Assembly: GCA_945950065.1 (NCBI GenBank)
Contig: CAMFGQ010000060.1
Coordinates: 1-8,118 of the forward strand
Source of the DNA: an uncultured Clostridia bacterium
GTDB lineage: Bacteria; Bacillota; Clostridia; Peptostreptococcales; Acidaminobacteraceae
Reading direction: 5' to 3'
Length of the DNA stretch: 8,118 nt
The notes beneath the pieces were generated by a model. It saw nothing but the letters and a program-made list of their open reading frames with translations, searched no databases and was not told where the DNA came from. A program made the position numbers and the translations under genes. Positions 1-6,611 of this stretch are shown piece after piece (within the stretch, counting starts at the first letter, position 1; the number at the start of each line of letters is the position of its first letter).

Positions 1-40
1 AAGGTTTTTTGTATGCTTCGTTCTACATCTTTACAATCTT

Positions 41-69
41 TCATCTCCACCTCTTAGTTGTAGTATAAT
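41..69 (+). promoter_or_regulatory. probable promoter of the tcdA-like gene
   Basis: A perfect -10 hexamer TATAAT lies at 64-69, 22 bases before the start codon. The matching -35 region (about 41-46, TCATCT) is poor, so the promoter rests mainly on the -10 and its position. The 5' leader would be very short, leaving no room for a riboswitch. Confidence 0.45.
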
Positions 70-91
70 CAAATGAACAAGGAGGTACAAG

Positions 92-790
92 GTGGATCCT
101 TTTACAAGAACCCGAGCCTTATTAGGAAAAGACTATGAGAAAATTGAAGCAGCATCGGTTGCCATCATCGGTGTTGGCGGTGTTGGAAGTCATGCTGCTC
201 TAGCCCTTTCAAGAATGGGAGTAGGTTCCCTTCTTCTCTTAGATATGGATGTCATCAAAGAAAGTAACTTTAATCGCCATGCCCAAGGCTTTAGGCGGTA
301 TTTAGATAGGAATAAAGCTCTAGCCATGAAAGAAGAGATTCTCTCCTTTCGGGATATGGACATTACGACCATTACCCGACGATACGATGAGGAATTGGAG
401 GATGAACTTTTCGCACACGACTTTTCCTATTTACTTGATTGCATTGATCTCATCACCTTTAAGCTCCAGCTCATCGAAGCTTGTCAGCGGAGAAAAGTGC
501 CCTTTATTTCATCACTGGGTACGGGAAATCGCCTCTCTCCACAAAACCTCATCATCTCTACTCTCTTTCAAAGCAAGGGCTGTCCTTTAGCTAAGGTCCT
601 ACGGCGAGAAAGCAGAAAAAGAGGTCTAGATGACTTTCCTGTGCTCCTCTCTACCGAAGAACCCTATCGGATTGTCCTGGACGAAAAAGAAGGAAGTAGG
701 CATCTTCCAGCAACCAGTTATTTTACACCATCGGCAGCCGGAAACCTTCTTGCCTACTGGGTTATCCAAGAAATCTTAAAGCAAGAATAA
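92..790 (+). CDS. tcdA: TcdA-type tRNA threonylcarbamoyladenosine dehydratase (E1-like, ThiF/HesA family)
   Basis: This 232-residue protein has the E1-like nucleotide-binding fold. The glycine-rich loop GVGGVGS is at residues 27-33, the strand-end acidic pair D51/D53 follows, then N59, N61 and R62, and D116/D119 lie in LLDCIDL. The C-terminal half carries the TcdA-type stretch GCPLAKVLRRESRKRG and then STEEP, which separates it from ThiF and MoeB. Family members adenylate the carboxylate of t6A at position 37 of ANN-decoding tRNAs and close it to cyclic t6A in the cytoplasm. The start is GTG at 92, chosen because a perfect AAGGAGGT ends 5 bases upstream (79-86). The usual NRQ is NRH here and the usual GKPK-like segment is RNK, so it is somewhat divergent. 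At 232 residues it is shorter than the E. coli enzyme (about 268). It appears to be a single-gene unit; the next gene has its own promoter. Confidence 0.85.
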   Translation: MDPFTRTRALLGKDYEKIEAASVAIIGVGGVGSHAALALSRMGVGSLLLLDMDVIKESNFNRHAQGFRRYLDRNKALAMKEEILSFRDMDITTITRRYDEELEDELFAHDFSYLLDCIDLITFKLQLIEACQRRKVPFISSLGTGNRLSPQNLIISTLFQSKGCPLAKVLRRESRKRGLDDFPVLLSTEEPYRIVLDEKEGSRHLPATSYFTPSAAGNLLAYWVIQEILKQE

Positions 791-841
791 TCTGAGTTTT
801 CTAAGATCTCTCAGGTAAAACAGATGAAAGGTAGAGGATCC

Positions 842-868
842 TTAACATAGTTTTAACCCTTCTAAACC
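842..868 (+). promoter_or_regulatory. candidate PhoP box-like direct repeats upstream of phnD
   Basis: TTAACA (842-847), TTAACC (853-858) and a weaker TAAACC (863-868) recur at about 10-11 base spacing, directly upstream of the -35 hexamer. Bacillus PhoP binds TT(A/C/T)ACA-like repeats at such spacing. The match is partial and the region is AT-rich, so this is suggestive only. Confidence 0.3.
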
Positions 869-896
869 TTTACAAGAAAACTAGCTCTGTTATAAT
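869..896 (+). promoter_or_regulatory. promoter of the phnD-phnC-phnE-phnE-surE cluster
   Basis: The -35 TTTACA (869-874) and the -10 TATAAT (891-896) are separated by 16 bases. A TG at 888-889 makes it an extended -10 promoter. Transcription should start near 903, about 24 bases before the phnD start codon, so there is no long leader. The near-consensus elements suggest strong basal expression. Confidence 0.8.
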
Positions 897-926
897 TTAG
901 CTAGCTAGACCTTTAAGGAGGAAAAT

Positions 927-1925
927 ATGAAAAAAATACTAGCACTACTACTTGTCTTAACATTGGTTTTTGCTATTTCGGCTTGTGGACCCAAGGAAGA
1001 AGCTCCTGCTGAGCCTACACCAGAAGCTGAACAACCAGCTGAAACCCCTGAGACAGAAGCTGAAGAACCAGCAGAAGAGCCTGCAGAAGGCGCTGAAATC
1101 GATACGCTAAAAGTACAAATCATCCCTTCCAAGGATGCTGAGCGTCTTGATGCACAACGTAAGCCTCTACAAGAACTTCTAGAAGCAGAACTAGGAATGC
1201 CTGTTGAAGTTACCGTTGGTACAGACTACAGTGCAACCATTGAAGCAATGAAGAGTGGACAAATCCACGTTGGCTTCTTAGCTCCTACGCAATACGTTCT
1301 CGCTCATGATCAAGGTGCAGCAGATGTTATCCTAAAATCAATGCGCTTTGATGTCAATGACGAAGGTGAAAAGCTGACAGATGCGCCTTTGGTTGACTCC
1401 TTCCGTTCTCAACTGGTTGCTGGTCCAGATGCTGGCATTGAAAAAGTTGAAGATCTAAAAGGAAAAACCATCGCCGTTGCAAGCTATACCTCCACAAGTG
1501 GTTTCGTATGGCCAGCCAACCTTTTAGCTGACAAAGGACTTGATCCTCAAAGTGATGTTGAGTGGGTTAACTCAGGTGGTCATGACAAAGCTATCCAAGC
1601 TGTCTACAATGGCGAAGTTGATGCAGCCTTTACCTTTAAAGATGCTCGCTACATCATTGCAGAAGAAAACCCAGATGTCTATGAGAAGGTACTCTTTGTT
1701 CTCGACACAGAGCCTATCCCCAATGACACCATCTCTGTTATCCCATCCATGAGTCAAGAACTTCGCGACAAAATCGCTGATGCTTTCCTCAAGATTGCTG
1801 AAAACGAAGAAGGTTTAGAAGTATTCCGCTCAGTATACGAATGGGAAGGATTCTCCAAAGCACAAGATAGTGACTACGACATCGTAAGAACTTATCTCAA
1901 ACGCCAAGAAGAATGGGATTTCTAA
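927..1925 (+). CDS. phnD: phosphate/phosphite/phosphonate ABC transporter substrate-binding lipoprotein (PhnD family)
   Basis: This 332-residue exported lipoprotein captures the substrate for the PhnCE-type importer encoded downstream. The N-terminus MKK plus a hydrophobic core (residues 4-16) ends in the lipobox ISAC, with Cys20 as the expected lipid-modified residue. Residues 21-57 form a linker made almost only of Ala, Glu, Pro and Thr. The binding domain starts near residue 60 and shows family hallmarks: IIPSKDAERL, TDYSATIEAMKSGQIHVGFL and, near the middle, SYTSTSGFVWP, the Ser/Thr-rich loop that holds the phosphoryl group in PhnD-like proteins. The ATG at 927 follows AAGGAGG at 915-921. 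It is the first gene of the cluster and is followed by an attenuator-like hairpin. The sequence does not decide between phosphate, phosphite and organophosphonates as ligand. Confidence 0.9.
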   Translation: MKKILALLLVLTLVFAISACGPKEEAPAEPTPEAEQPAETPETEAEEPAEEPAEGAEIDTLKVQIIPSKDAERLDAQRKPLQELLEAELGMPVEVTVGTDYSATIEAMKSGQIHVGFLAPTQYVLAHDQGAADVILKSMRFDVNDEGEKLTDAPLVDSFRSQLVAGPDAGIEKVEDLKGKTIAVASYTSTSGFVWPANLLADKGLDPQSDVEWVNSGGHDKAIQAVYNGEVDAAFTFKDARYIIAEENPDVYEKVLFVLDTEPIPNDTISVIPSMSQELRDKIADAFLKIAENEEGLEVFRSVYEWEGFSKAQDSDYDIVRTYLKRQEEWDF

Positions 1926-1931
1926 AACAAT

Positions 1932-1955
1932 AAGCTGTCGCAAGACAGCTTTTTT
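1932..1955 (+). terminator. intra-operon hairpin terminator/attenuator between phnD and phnC
   Basis: A perfect 8-bp stem, AAGCTGTC (1932-1939) with GACAGCTT (1944-1951), is closed by a GCAA tetraloop and runs into six Ts (1950-1955). It lies 6 bases after the phnD stop and just before the phnC ribosome binding site (AAGGAG, 1959-1964). No promoter is visible between the genes, so partial read-through is likely. It may also protect the 3' end of phnD mRNA. Confidence 0.75.
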
Positions 1956-1969
1956 CATAAGGAGTTAGG

Positions 1970-2752
1970 ATGTCTATCTTAGAGATTAACCATATATCAA
2001 AAATATACCCCAATGGAGTCAAAGCTCTGGATGATGTTTCACTCAGCATCGATAAGGGAGAATTTGTCTCCATCATTGGTCTATCAGGAGCAGGGAAATC
2101 AACCTTGCTTCGTAGCATCAACAAAATGATCGAGGTCACCGAGGGAGAAATCTTCTTTGAAGGGAAAGATGTCGTGGCTGCAAAGGGAAAAGAATTGCGC
2201 ATGATCCGTAGAGATATGGGCATGATTTTCCAAAGCTTTAATCTAGTCAAGCGCAGCAAGGTCATCACCAATGTTCTAGCAGGAAGAATCTCCTACCACC
2301 CTGCATGGAAGACCTTTTTAGGTCTCTATCCAGAAGCAGATAAGCAGATTGCCTATAAAGCACTGGATCGTGTAAACATCCTAGAGAAAGCCTATAGCCG
2401 TGCAGATGAACTGAGTGGAGGCCAAATGCAACGTGTGGCTATTGCAAGAAGCCTAGCTCAAGAACCCAAGCTTCTACTGGCAGATGAGCCTGTGGCTAGC
2501 CTTGACCCCCTGACCACCATTCAGGTTATGGATGACTTACGCCGCATCAATCGTGAACTGGGCATTACAACCCTTGTTAACCTCCACCATGTGGACTTAG
2601 CCCTCAAATACTCCAACCGTGTCATTGGTCTGCAAGCAGGCAAACTGGTCTATGACGGACCTGCCAGCGAAGTAACTGATGAGATTCTGGAACAAATCTA
2701 TGGTCGAGCTCTACTCAGCTCAGAAATCTTAGGTGATGTAGATGAAAACTAA
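1970..2752 (+). CDS. phnC: phosphonate/phosphite-type ABC transporter ATP-binding protein (PhnC family)
   Basis: This 260-residue ABC ATPase powers the importer from the cytoplasmic face. All nucleotide-binding motifs are intact: Walker A GLSGAGKST (37-45), Q-loop Gln88 in FQSFNL, signature LSGGQ (148-152), Walker B LLLADE (168-173) with catalytic Glu173, D-loop SLD (177-179) and switch His206 in NLHHVD. The NLHxVDLA context and the long Q-loop to signature segment are typical of PhnC rather than of generic amino-acid importers. The ATG at 1970 follows AAGGAG at 1959-1964. The 3' end overlaps the first permease gene by 11 bases, which implies translational coupling. The length is normal for the family. 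Confidence 0.92.
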   Translation: MSILEINHISKIYPNGVKALDDVSLSIDKGEFVSIIGLSGAGKSTLLRSINKMIEVTEGEIFFEGKDVVAAKGKELRMIRRDMGMIFQSFNLVKRSKVITNVLAGRISYHPAWKTFLGLYPEADKQIAYKALDRVNILEKAYSRADELSGGQMQRVAIARSLAQEPKLLLADEPVASLDPLTTIQVMDDLRRINRELGITTLVNLHHVDLALKYSNRVIGLQAGKLVYDGPASEVTDEILEQIYGRALLSSEILGDVDEN

Positions 2753-3545
2753 GGATTGGGATCTGTCTTCCCCACTTCCTGAGAAACCCTCGGAGATCAA
2801 ACGCATCTTAACCATCGTCATTTTTTTCATTTTGATTTTCTCCGCAGGACGTTTTACAGGATTTAGTATTGGCAGTCTGATCAGAAACTCAGGGGAAGCG
2901 AAAGACATCATTAGCAGGATGTTCTTTCCTCCAGATTTTGCCTATACAAAGCGACTGATTAACCCCATGATTGAGACCATACAAATCTCACTTGTTGGTA
3001 CCATTCTTGGGTCCATTGTATCCATTCCTTTTGCCGTGTTATCTGCTCGAAACTTCATCAAAACAAAATGGATTAATGGTTTTTTTAGAAATCTACTGAA
3101 TCTCTTTAGAACGATTCCAGCACTAGTTTTTGCTGCCATGTTCACCTCGGTCTTTGGTTTTGGTAGTTTTGCTGGTATGCTGGCTTTGCTGATTTTTACC
3201 ATAGGTCTTGTTGCAAAACTAAGCTATGAAGCCATTGAGGGAATCGATCCAGGTCCTGTAGAGGCTTTAACAGCTTCAGGTGCTGGGAACATGTCCATCC
3301 TTCGCTACGCCATCATTCCCCAAGTCCTGCCCCAATATATGAGCTTTGTTCTCTATTCCTTTGAGATCAACATCAGAGCTTCAGCTGTACTGGGTTATGT
3401 AGGAGCAGGTGGTATCGCTGAATACTATGACCGGACCTTGAGCTTTTTGAAATACGATCGGGCTGGGACCATTGTGCTGTTGTCCTTTGTGGTCATTTTG
3501 GTGATTGACCTGATTTCGAGTTATATAAGGGAGAAATTGGTATGA
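2742..3545 (+). CDS. phnE: ABC transporter permease, PhnE family (first copy)
   Basis: This 267-residue inner-membrane permease is probably one half of a heterodimeric channel with the next gene product. A cytoplasmic N-terminus is followed by a membrane segment at about 22-36. The permease domain begins near residue 76 (ETIQISLVGTILGS), with further hydrophobic segments at about 80-100, 125-160 and 243-260. The EAA loop that docks on the ATPase begins at Glu174 (EALTASGAGNMSILRYAIIP), with the invariant Gly at 180. The C-terminal VLGYVGAGGI is characteristic of PhnE. The start lies inside phnC (11-base overlap), with AGGTGA at 2731-2736 as ribosome binding site, and the stop overlaps the next start by 4 bases. 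Confidence 0.9.
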   Translation: MKTKDWDLSSPLPEKPSEIKRILTIVIFFILIFSAGRFTGFSIGSLIRNSGEAKDIISRMFFPPDFAYTKRLINPMIETIQISLVGTILGSIVSIPFAVLSARNFIKTKWINGFFRNLLNLFRTIPALVFAAMFTSVFGFGSFAGMLALLIFTIGLVAKLSYEAIEGIDPGPVEALTASGAGNMSILRYAIIPQVLPQYMSFVLYSFEINIRASAVLGYVGAGGIAEYYDRTLSFLKYDRAGTIVLLSFVVILVIDLISSYIREKLV

Positions 3546-4342
3546 CAGAAAAACCTATTGTTGTTGAAAAACCTAAATCAAATCTGGTCCGCAATCTCCT
3601 TATCTTCCTCTTTATTGCAGCTGCTTTTATTTGGTCAGCTGCAGGGATTAACTACAAAGGGATCATGGCAACGGCTTCAGGTACTTTACGCTCCATGTGG
3701 AATGGGATTAAAAACCCAGATATGGAGTATGTCAAAAACATGACCATCGATGGTCTCCCCTATGCGCTGCTTGAAACCTTAGCCATTGCTGCAAGTGGAA
3801 CCTTTTTCTCAGGAATCATTTCCGTTCCCTTTGCTCTCCTAGCCTCCCAAAACATCGTAGGCAAAAAAATGAGCAAGGTAGGAAAGTTTATCATTACCTG
3901 TATTCGTGTTTTCCCCGAACTGATTCTGGCCATTATCTTTATTAAGATTCTCGGCCCAGGAGCCATGGCAGGAGTTATGGCTTTGGGAATCCACTCCATT
4001 GGGATGCTGGGTAAACTCTTCAGTGAAGCCATTGAGAGTATAGACATGGGTCCAGTAGAAGCAATGGATGCCTGTGGGGCAACCACCCTACAAAAACTCA
4101 TCCATGCAGTTATTCCTGGTGTTATGCCTGCCCTTATGGGCTTTACGCTTTACCGTTTTGAGATTAACTCAAGAGCAGCATCTACACTTGGAATTGTCGG
4201 TGCTGGCGGTATTGGAGCTCCCCTACTCTTTGCCATTACGGGAAGAAACTGGTCAAAGAGCTTCACCATTGTTATCGCACTGATCCTAACCGTAGTGGTG
4301 GTGGACATTGTTAGTGGTAGCATTAGAAAGAGGATTCACTAA
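3542..4342 (+). CDS. phnE: ABC transporter permease, PhnE family (second copy)
   Basis: This 266-residue second permease is of the same family as its neighbour but clearly divergent from it, so not a recent duplicate. A membrane segment lies at about 18-36, and the permease core starts near residue 75 (LLETLAIAASGTFFSGIISV). The EAA loop begins at Glu173 (EAMDACGATTLQKLIHAVIP), with the key Gly at 179. Near the C-terminus LGIVGAGGIG matches the PhnE signature. The start ATG overlaps the previous stop as ATGA (3542-3545), and AAGGGAG at 3527-3533 is the ribosome binding site. The stop shares one base with the surE start (TAATG). Two permeases beside one ATPase suggest a PhnE1-PhnE2 heterodimer with a PhnC homodimer. 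Confidence 0.9.
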   Translation: MTEKPIVVEKPKSNLVRNLLIFLFIAAAFIWSAAGINYKGIMATASGTLRSMWNGIKNPDMEYVKNMTIDGLPYALLETLAIAASGTFFSGIISVPFALLASQNIVGKKMSKVGKFIITCIRVFPELILAIIFIKILGPGAMAGVMALGIHSIGMLGKLFSEAIESIDMGPVEAMDACGATTLQKLIHAVIPGVMPALMGFTLYRFEINSRAASTLGIVGAGGIGAPLLFAITGRNWSKSFTIVIALILTVVVVDIVSGSIRKRIH

Positions 4343-5085
4343 TGAATATACTTGTGACAAATGATGATGGGATTCATGCAAGAGGCATCGGCTATTTGAT
4401 TGAAGTGGCGAAAAACTTTGGCAAGGTCTATGTAGTGGCCCCAAAGACCCAGCAATCTGCCATTAGCCAAGGACTCACCATTCATGAACCCCTCCAAATT
4501 GATAAAGAAGAAGGGCTCTTCACAGGTGTCGAAGCAGCCTATTCCATCAGTGGAAAACCTGCTGACTGCATCAAAGTAGCCCTTGAGTACCTTCGCTTTG
4601 ACATTGATCTAGTTCTTTCTGGGGTCAATGACGGACCGAATCTAGGTACTGACATCCTTTATTCAGGAACCGTAGCAGCAGCCAGTGAAGCCTGTGTCTT
4701 CAGGATTCCATCTATTTCCTTTTCAACGGATTTTGGTTCCTTTGACATCGTGGAAAAAGAACTAGAGCGTACCCTTCAGTACATCCTGATTGAAAAATTA
4801 GCCAGAAGTGGACTAATCGTCAATGTGAACTTCCCCCTAAATCCCCACGAGGAATCAAAGGGAATACGCATTACACGACAAGGAAAACGCATCTTCAGTG
4901 CTAAATTTAGACATGAGGAGGGGAAATACTGGCAAGAAGGAAATTGGGTTCAGGTAACAAATAGTGAAGAAAGCGATGTCTATGCAACAACTCAAGGCTA
5001 TACCTCCATTACACCTTTAGGCATCGACCGAACCGACTATAAACAATATGAAGAATGGAAAGATAAAGACCATTTTGATTGGTAA
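4342..5085 (+). CDS. surE: 5'/3'-nucleotidase SurE
   Basis: This 247-residue protein has the usual SurE length. The family removes phosphate from nucleoside 5'- and 3'-monophosphates, and some members act on short polyphosphate, using a divalent metal. Metal-site residues are visible: Asp8 and Asp9 in TNDDG, Ser39 in QQSAIS, and Asn96 in SGVNDGPN. SGKPADCIK (70-78) and the GTDILYSGTVAAA segment (102-114) are also family hallmarks. No signal peptide is present, so it should be cytoplasmic. The start shares one base with the preceding permease stop, with AGAGGA (4329-4334) as ribosome binding site. It is therefore expressed with the importer, which links it to phosphate acquisition or to handling of the imported compound. 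It is the last gene before a strong terminator. Confidence 0.93.
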   Translation: MNILVTNDDGIHARGIGYLIEVAKNFGKVYVVAPKTQQSAISQGLTIHEPLQIDKEEGLFTGVEAAYSISGKPADCIKVALEYLRFDIDLVLSGVNDGPNLGTDILYSGTVAAASEACVFRIPSISFSTDFGSFDIVEKELERTLQYILIEKLARSGLIVNVNFPLNPHEESKGIRITRQGKRIFSAKFRHEEGKYWQEGNWVQVTNSEESDVYATTQGYTSITPLGIDRTDYKQYEEWKDKDHFDW

Positions 5086-5087
5086 TT

Positions 5088-5122
5088 AAAAAGGACAAGT
5101 CAACACAAGACTTGTCTTTTTT
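5088..5122. terminator. bidirectional terminator between surE and the convergent hydrolase gene
   Basis: The stem GACAAGTC (5094-5101) pairs perfectly with GACTTGTC (5109-5116) around a 7-base loop. It is flanked by five As (5088-5092) on the left and six Ts (5117-5122) on the right, so it has a T-run in both transcription directions. It stops surE transcripts on the + strand. On the - strand it follows or overlaps the hydrolase stop codon (5121-5123). Confidence 0.9.
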
Positions 5123-6095
5123 AGTGCCGAGTTAACCACTGAAGAAGTGCATCCACAACTTCCTTGGTATGGGTTTCCATGGGACAATGGCCAGCGTCTT
5201 CTATCATGTGTACATCAACATCAGGTCGGATTTCTTGCAGCTTAGTTAGTTCATCCAAGGGTAGGATAGTATCTCTCTTTCCCCATAGGGCAAAGATGGG
5301 TAGCTCAAGTTCCTTTAGTTTTTCAGGGTCTTCACTCTTACTGGTTCCTACAAAGTCCATTAAAACCCGAGCCGTTCCAGGAAGAAGTAGTGGTCTGTAG
5401 TAGCCTTCTACCTGTTCTTGATTGGGTGTCGTCCCATAGGCAGAACCAAGGACAGATGCCACCCTTTTTTCACTGATCCAGACATGCTCCAAAGTAAGTT
5501 CAAACCATCTCCTAAGAAAAGGTATTCGAGCGAGATAAGCACCTACGTTATCTTTGTTAAAAAGGGCTCCATCAATCAGAATAAGACTGGCTGCTTTCTG
5601 CTGCATAGCCATAGCAGCAACTGTTCCTCCACCCATGCTATGACCTCCTAGATGCCAAGGTAGCTTTGCTAGCTCTTCAGGAAATTCTTTATCCACCATA
5701 TTCAGAAGCCGCCATAGATCTTTGGCACGATTGGCCTGTGCGTGATCATAGCCTACTTTTCTATCACTGTATCCAAACCCTGGTAGATCGACCAGGAGCA
5801 CATGATAACCTTCTTCTGCTAAAAGAGATGCAGAAGATTCAAATGAATAGGTTGATCCACCCAGTCCATGGACAAGCATAATTTTTCCTTTAGGAGAGAA
5901 CTGTTTGGACTTAAATAAACGCCTATGGAAGCTAAAACCACCTATCTCTTCAAAAGAACTATTCTCAAAAGGAGTATGCTGGATGGGGGCCGATGAAGAA
6001 AGAGGAAGAACATAGGGTAAAACCATCAACACCAAAAGAATAGGAAAGATCACTCTTATTCCTTTCTTCCCTTTCGGTTTCGTTTTCTTATTCAC
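5121..6095 (-). CDS. membrane-anchored alpha/beta hydrolase
   Basis: This 324-residue alpha/beta-hydrolase fold enzyme has an unknown substrate. A Lys-rich N-terminus (residues 1-14) and one hydrophobic segment (about 15-32) suggest an N-in membrane anchor with the catalytic domain outside. A Pro directly after the only plausible signal-peptidase site (SSSA-P) argues against cleavage. The catalytic machinery is complete: oxyanion motif HGLGG (76-80), nucleophile Ser153 in GHSMGG, acid Asp275 in WGKRDTILP and His303 in DAGHCP. A cap region lies at about 180-255. The start is GTG (6095-6093), supported by GAGGTGA ending 5 bases upstream. Family members include esterases, lipases, epoxide hydrolases and C-C bond hydrolases; these motifs do not choose among them. 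A TATACT at 6122-6117 could be its -10, without a clear -35. Confidence 0.8.
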   Translation of the reverse strand: MNKKTKPKGKKGIRVIFPILLVLMVLPYVLPLSSSAPIQHTPFENSSFEEIGGFSFHRRLFKSKQFSPKGKIMLVHGLGGSTYSFESSASLLAEEGYHVLLVDLPGFGYSDRKVGYDHAQANRAKDLWRLLNMVDKEFPEELAKLPWHLGGHSMGGGTVAAMAMQQKAASLILIDGALFNKDNVGAYLARIPFLRRWFELTLEHVWISEKRVASVLGSAYGTTPNQEQVEGYYRPLLLPGTARVLMDFVGTSKSEDPEKLKELELPIFALWGKRDTILPLDELTKLQEIRPDVDVHMIEDAGHCPMETHTKEVVDALLQWLTRH

Positions 6096-6330
6096 TCACT
6101 TCACCTCTTTTCTAGTAGTATAACTCTTACCCCTAAAAAACATAGAGCCCTATCAACTGATATAAGGTCCAAGAATAGAGGTACCTAGGATTGTTTGATT
6201 CCCTTTATGCATACCCTATCTTTATTCCTCAACTTTCTTCCTTCAATCGATTTCCGTTCATTAAGTAGAGGTAATTAAGAGTAGTTTGTTTCTATTATGT
6301 TTCTATTTTCAAAAAGTATTATAGGAAAAC

Positions 6331-6363
6331 AAAAAACACCGGATGTTCTGTAACCCAGTGTTT
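6331..6363 (-). terminator. terminator of the tRNA-Leu gene
   Basis: On the - strand a 9-bp stem, AAACACTGG (6363-6355) with CCGGTGTTT (6342-6334), has one T-G wobble and a 12-base loop. It runs into a T-tract (6336-6331). It begins 5 bases after the tRNA CCA end, so the tRNA is probably a single-gene transcript. Confidence 0.8.
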
Positions 6364-6368
6364 GCATG

Positions 6369-6454
6369 TGGTGCCAGCGATGGGACTTGAACCCATACGT
6401 GCGTGAACACAATAGATTTTGAGTCTACCTCGTCTGCCATTCCGACACGCTGGC
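6369..6454 (-). tRNA. tRNA-Leu(CAA)
   Basis: This 86-nt class II tRNA decodes UUG. The acceptor stem GCCAGCG/CGCTGGC is perfect over 7 bp, with discriminator A and an encoded CCA (6371-6369). The D-arm is TCG/CGA with GG in its loop. The anticodon arm GTAGA/TCTAT holds the loop CTCAAAA, with anticodon CAA at 6421-6419. A 15-base long variable arm (TGTG/CGCA stem) is typical of leucine tRNAs. The T-arm is ATGGG/CCCAT with loop TTCAAGT. It stands alone with its own promoter and terminator, and no integrase or attachment-site duplication is seen next to it. Confidence 0.96.
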
Positions 6455-6463
6455 CTAAAACTT

Positions 6464-6492
6464 ATTGTAGCAGAACTCGAAGAACTAGACAA
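6464..6492 (-). promoter_or_regulatory. promoter of the tRNA-Leu gene
   Basis: On the - strand TTGTCT (6492-6487) and TACAAT (6469-6464) are spaced by 17 bases. Transcription would start near 6457, just before the mature tRNA 5' end at 6454. Confidence 0.7.
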
Positions 6493-6545
6493 GAGTAGGA
6501 TGATTGGCAAATTCTTTACAATTTCTCTAAATACACCGCCTTTCC

Positions 6546-6575
6546 TTGACATTTCCCAACAACTCCCCTTATACT
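6546..6575 (+). promoter_or_regulatory. promoter of the thiolase gene
   Basis: A perfect -35 TTGACA (6546-6551) and a -10 TATACT (6570-6575) are separated by 18 bases. The start should be near 6582, about 30 bases before the ATG. I found no convincing Rex or cre operator around it. Confidence 0.8.
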
Positions 6576-6611
6576 GAAACTAGAACTATACAGGTTTGAA
6601 AGGAGTCAGTT

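Noticed and set aside
792..814. Hairpin CTGAG/CTCAG after the tcdA gene as a terminator
   Set aside because: The stem is only 5 bp with a 13-base loop and there is no T-run.
898..907. Perfect 10-base palindrome TAGCTAGCTA at the predicted phn transcription start
   Set aside because: It is short and made of a repeated four-base unit, with no match to a known operator. It could be chance.
6179..6186. Palindrome AGGTACCT in the region upstream of the hydrolase
   Set aside because: It is isolated and short, without paired copies. It does not match a T-box or known operator.
6207..6278. 24-codon ORF (including stop) on the + strand upstream of the tRNA region
   Set aside because: It has no ribosome binding site, no recognisable protein features and an AT-rich intergenic setting. 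I see nothing else supportable in 6123-6330.
6369..6454. tRNA-Leu as an integration site for a mobile element
   Set aside because: There is no integrase, no duplicated 3' tRNA fragment and no cargo genes in the window.
6319..6552. 77-codon ORF on the - strand across the tRNA-Leu gene
   Set aside because: It overlaps the whole tRNA and its promoter and terminator, and its translation has no protein-like pattern.
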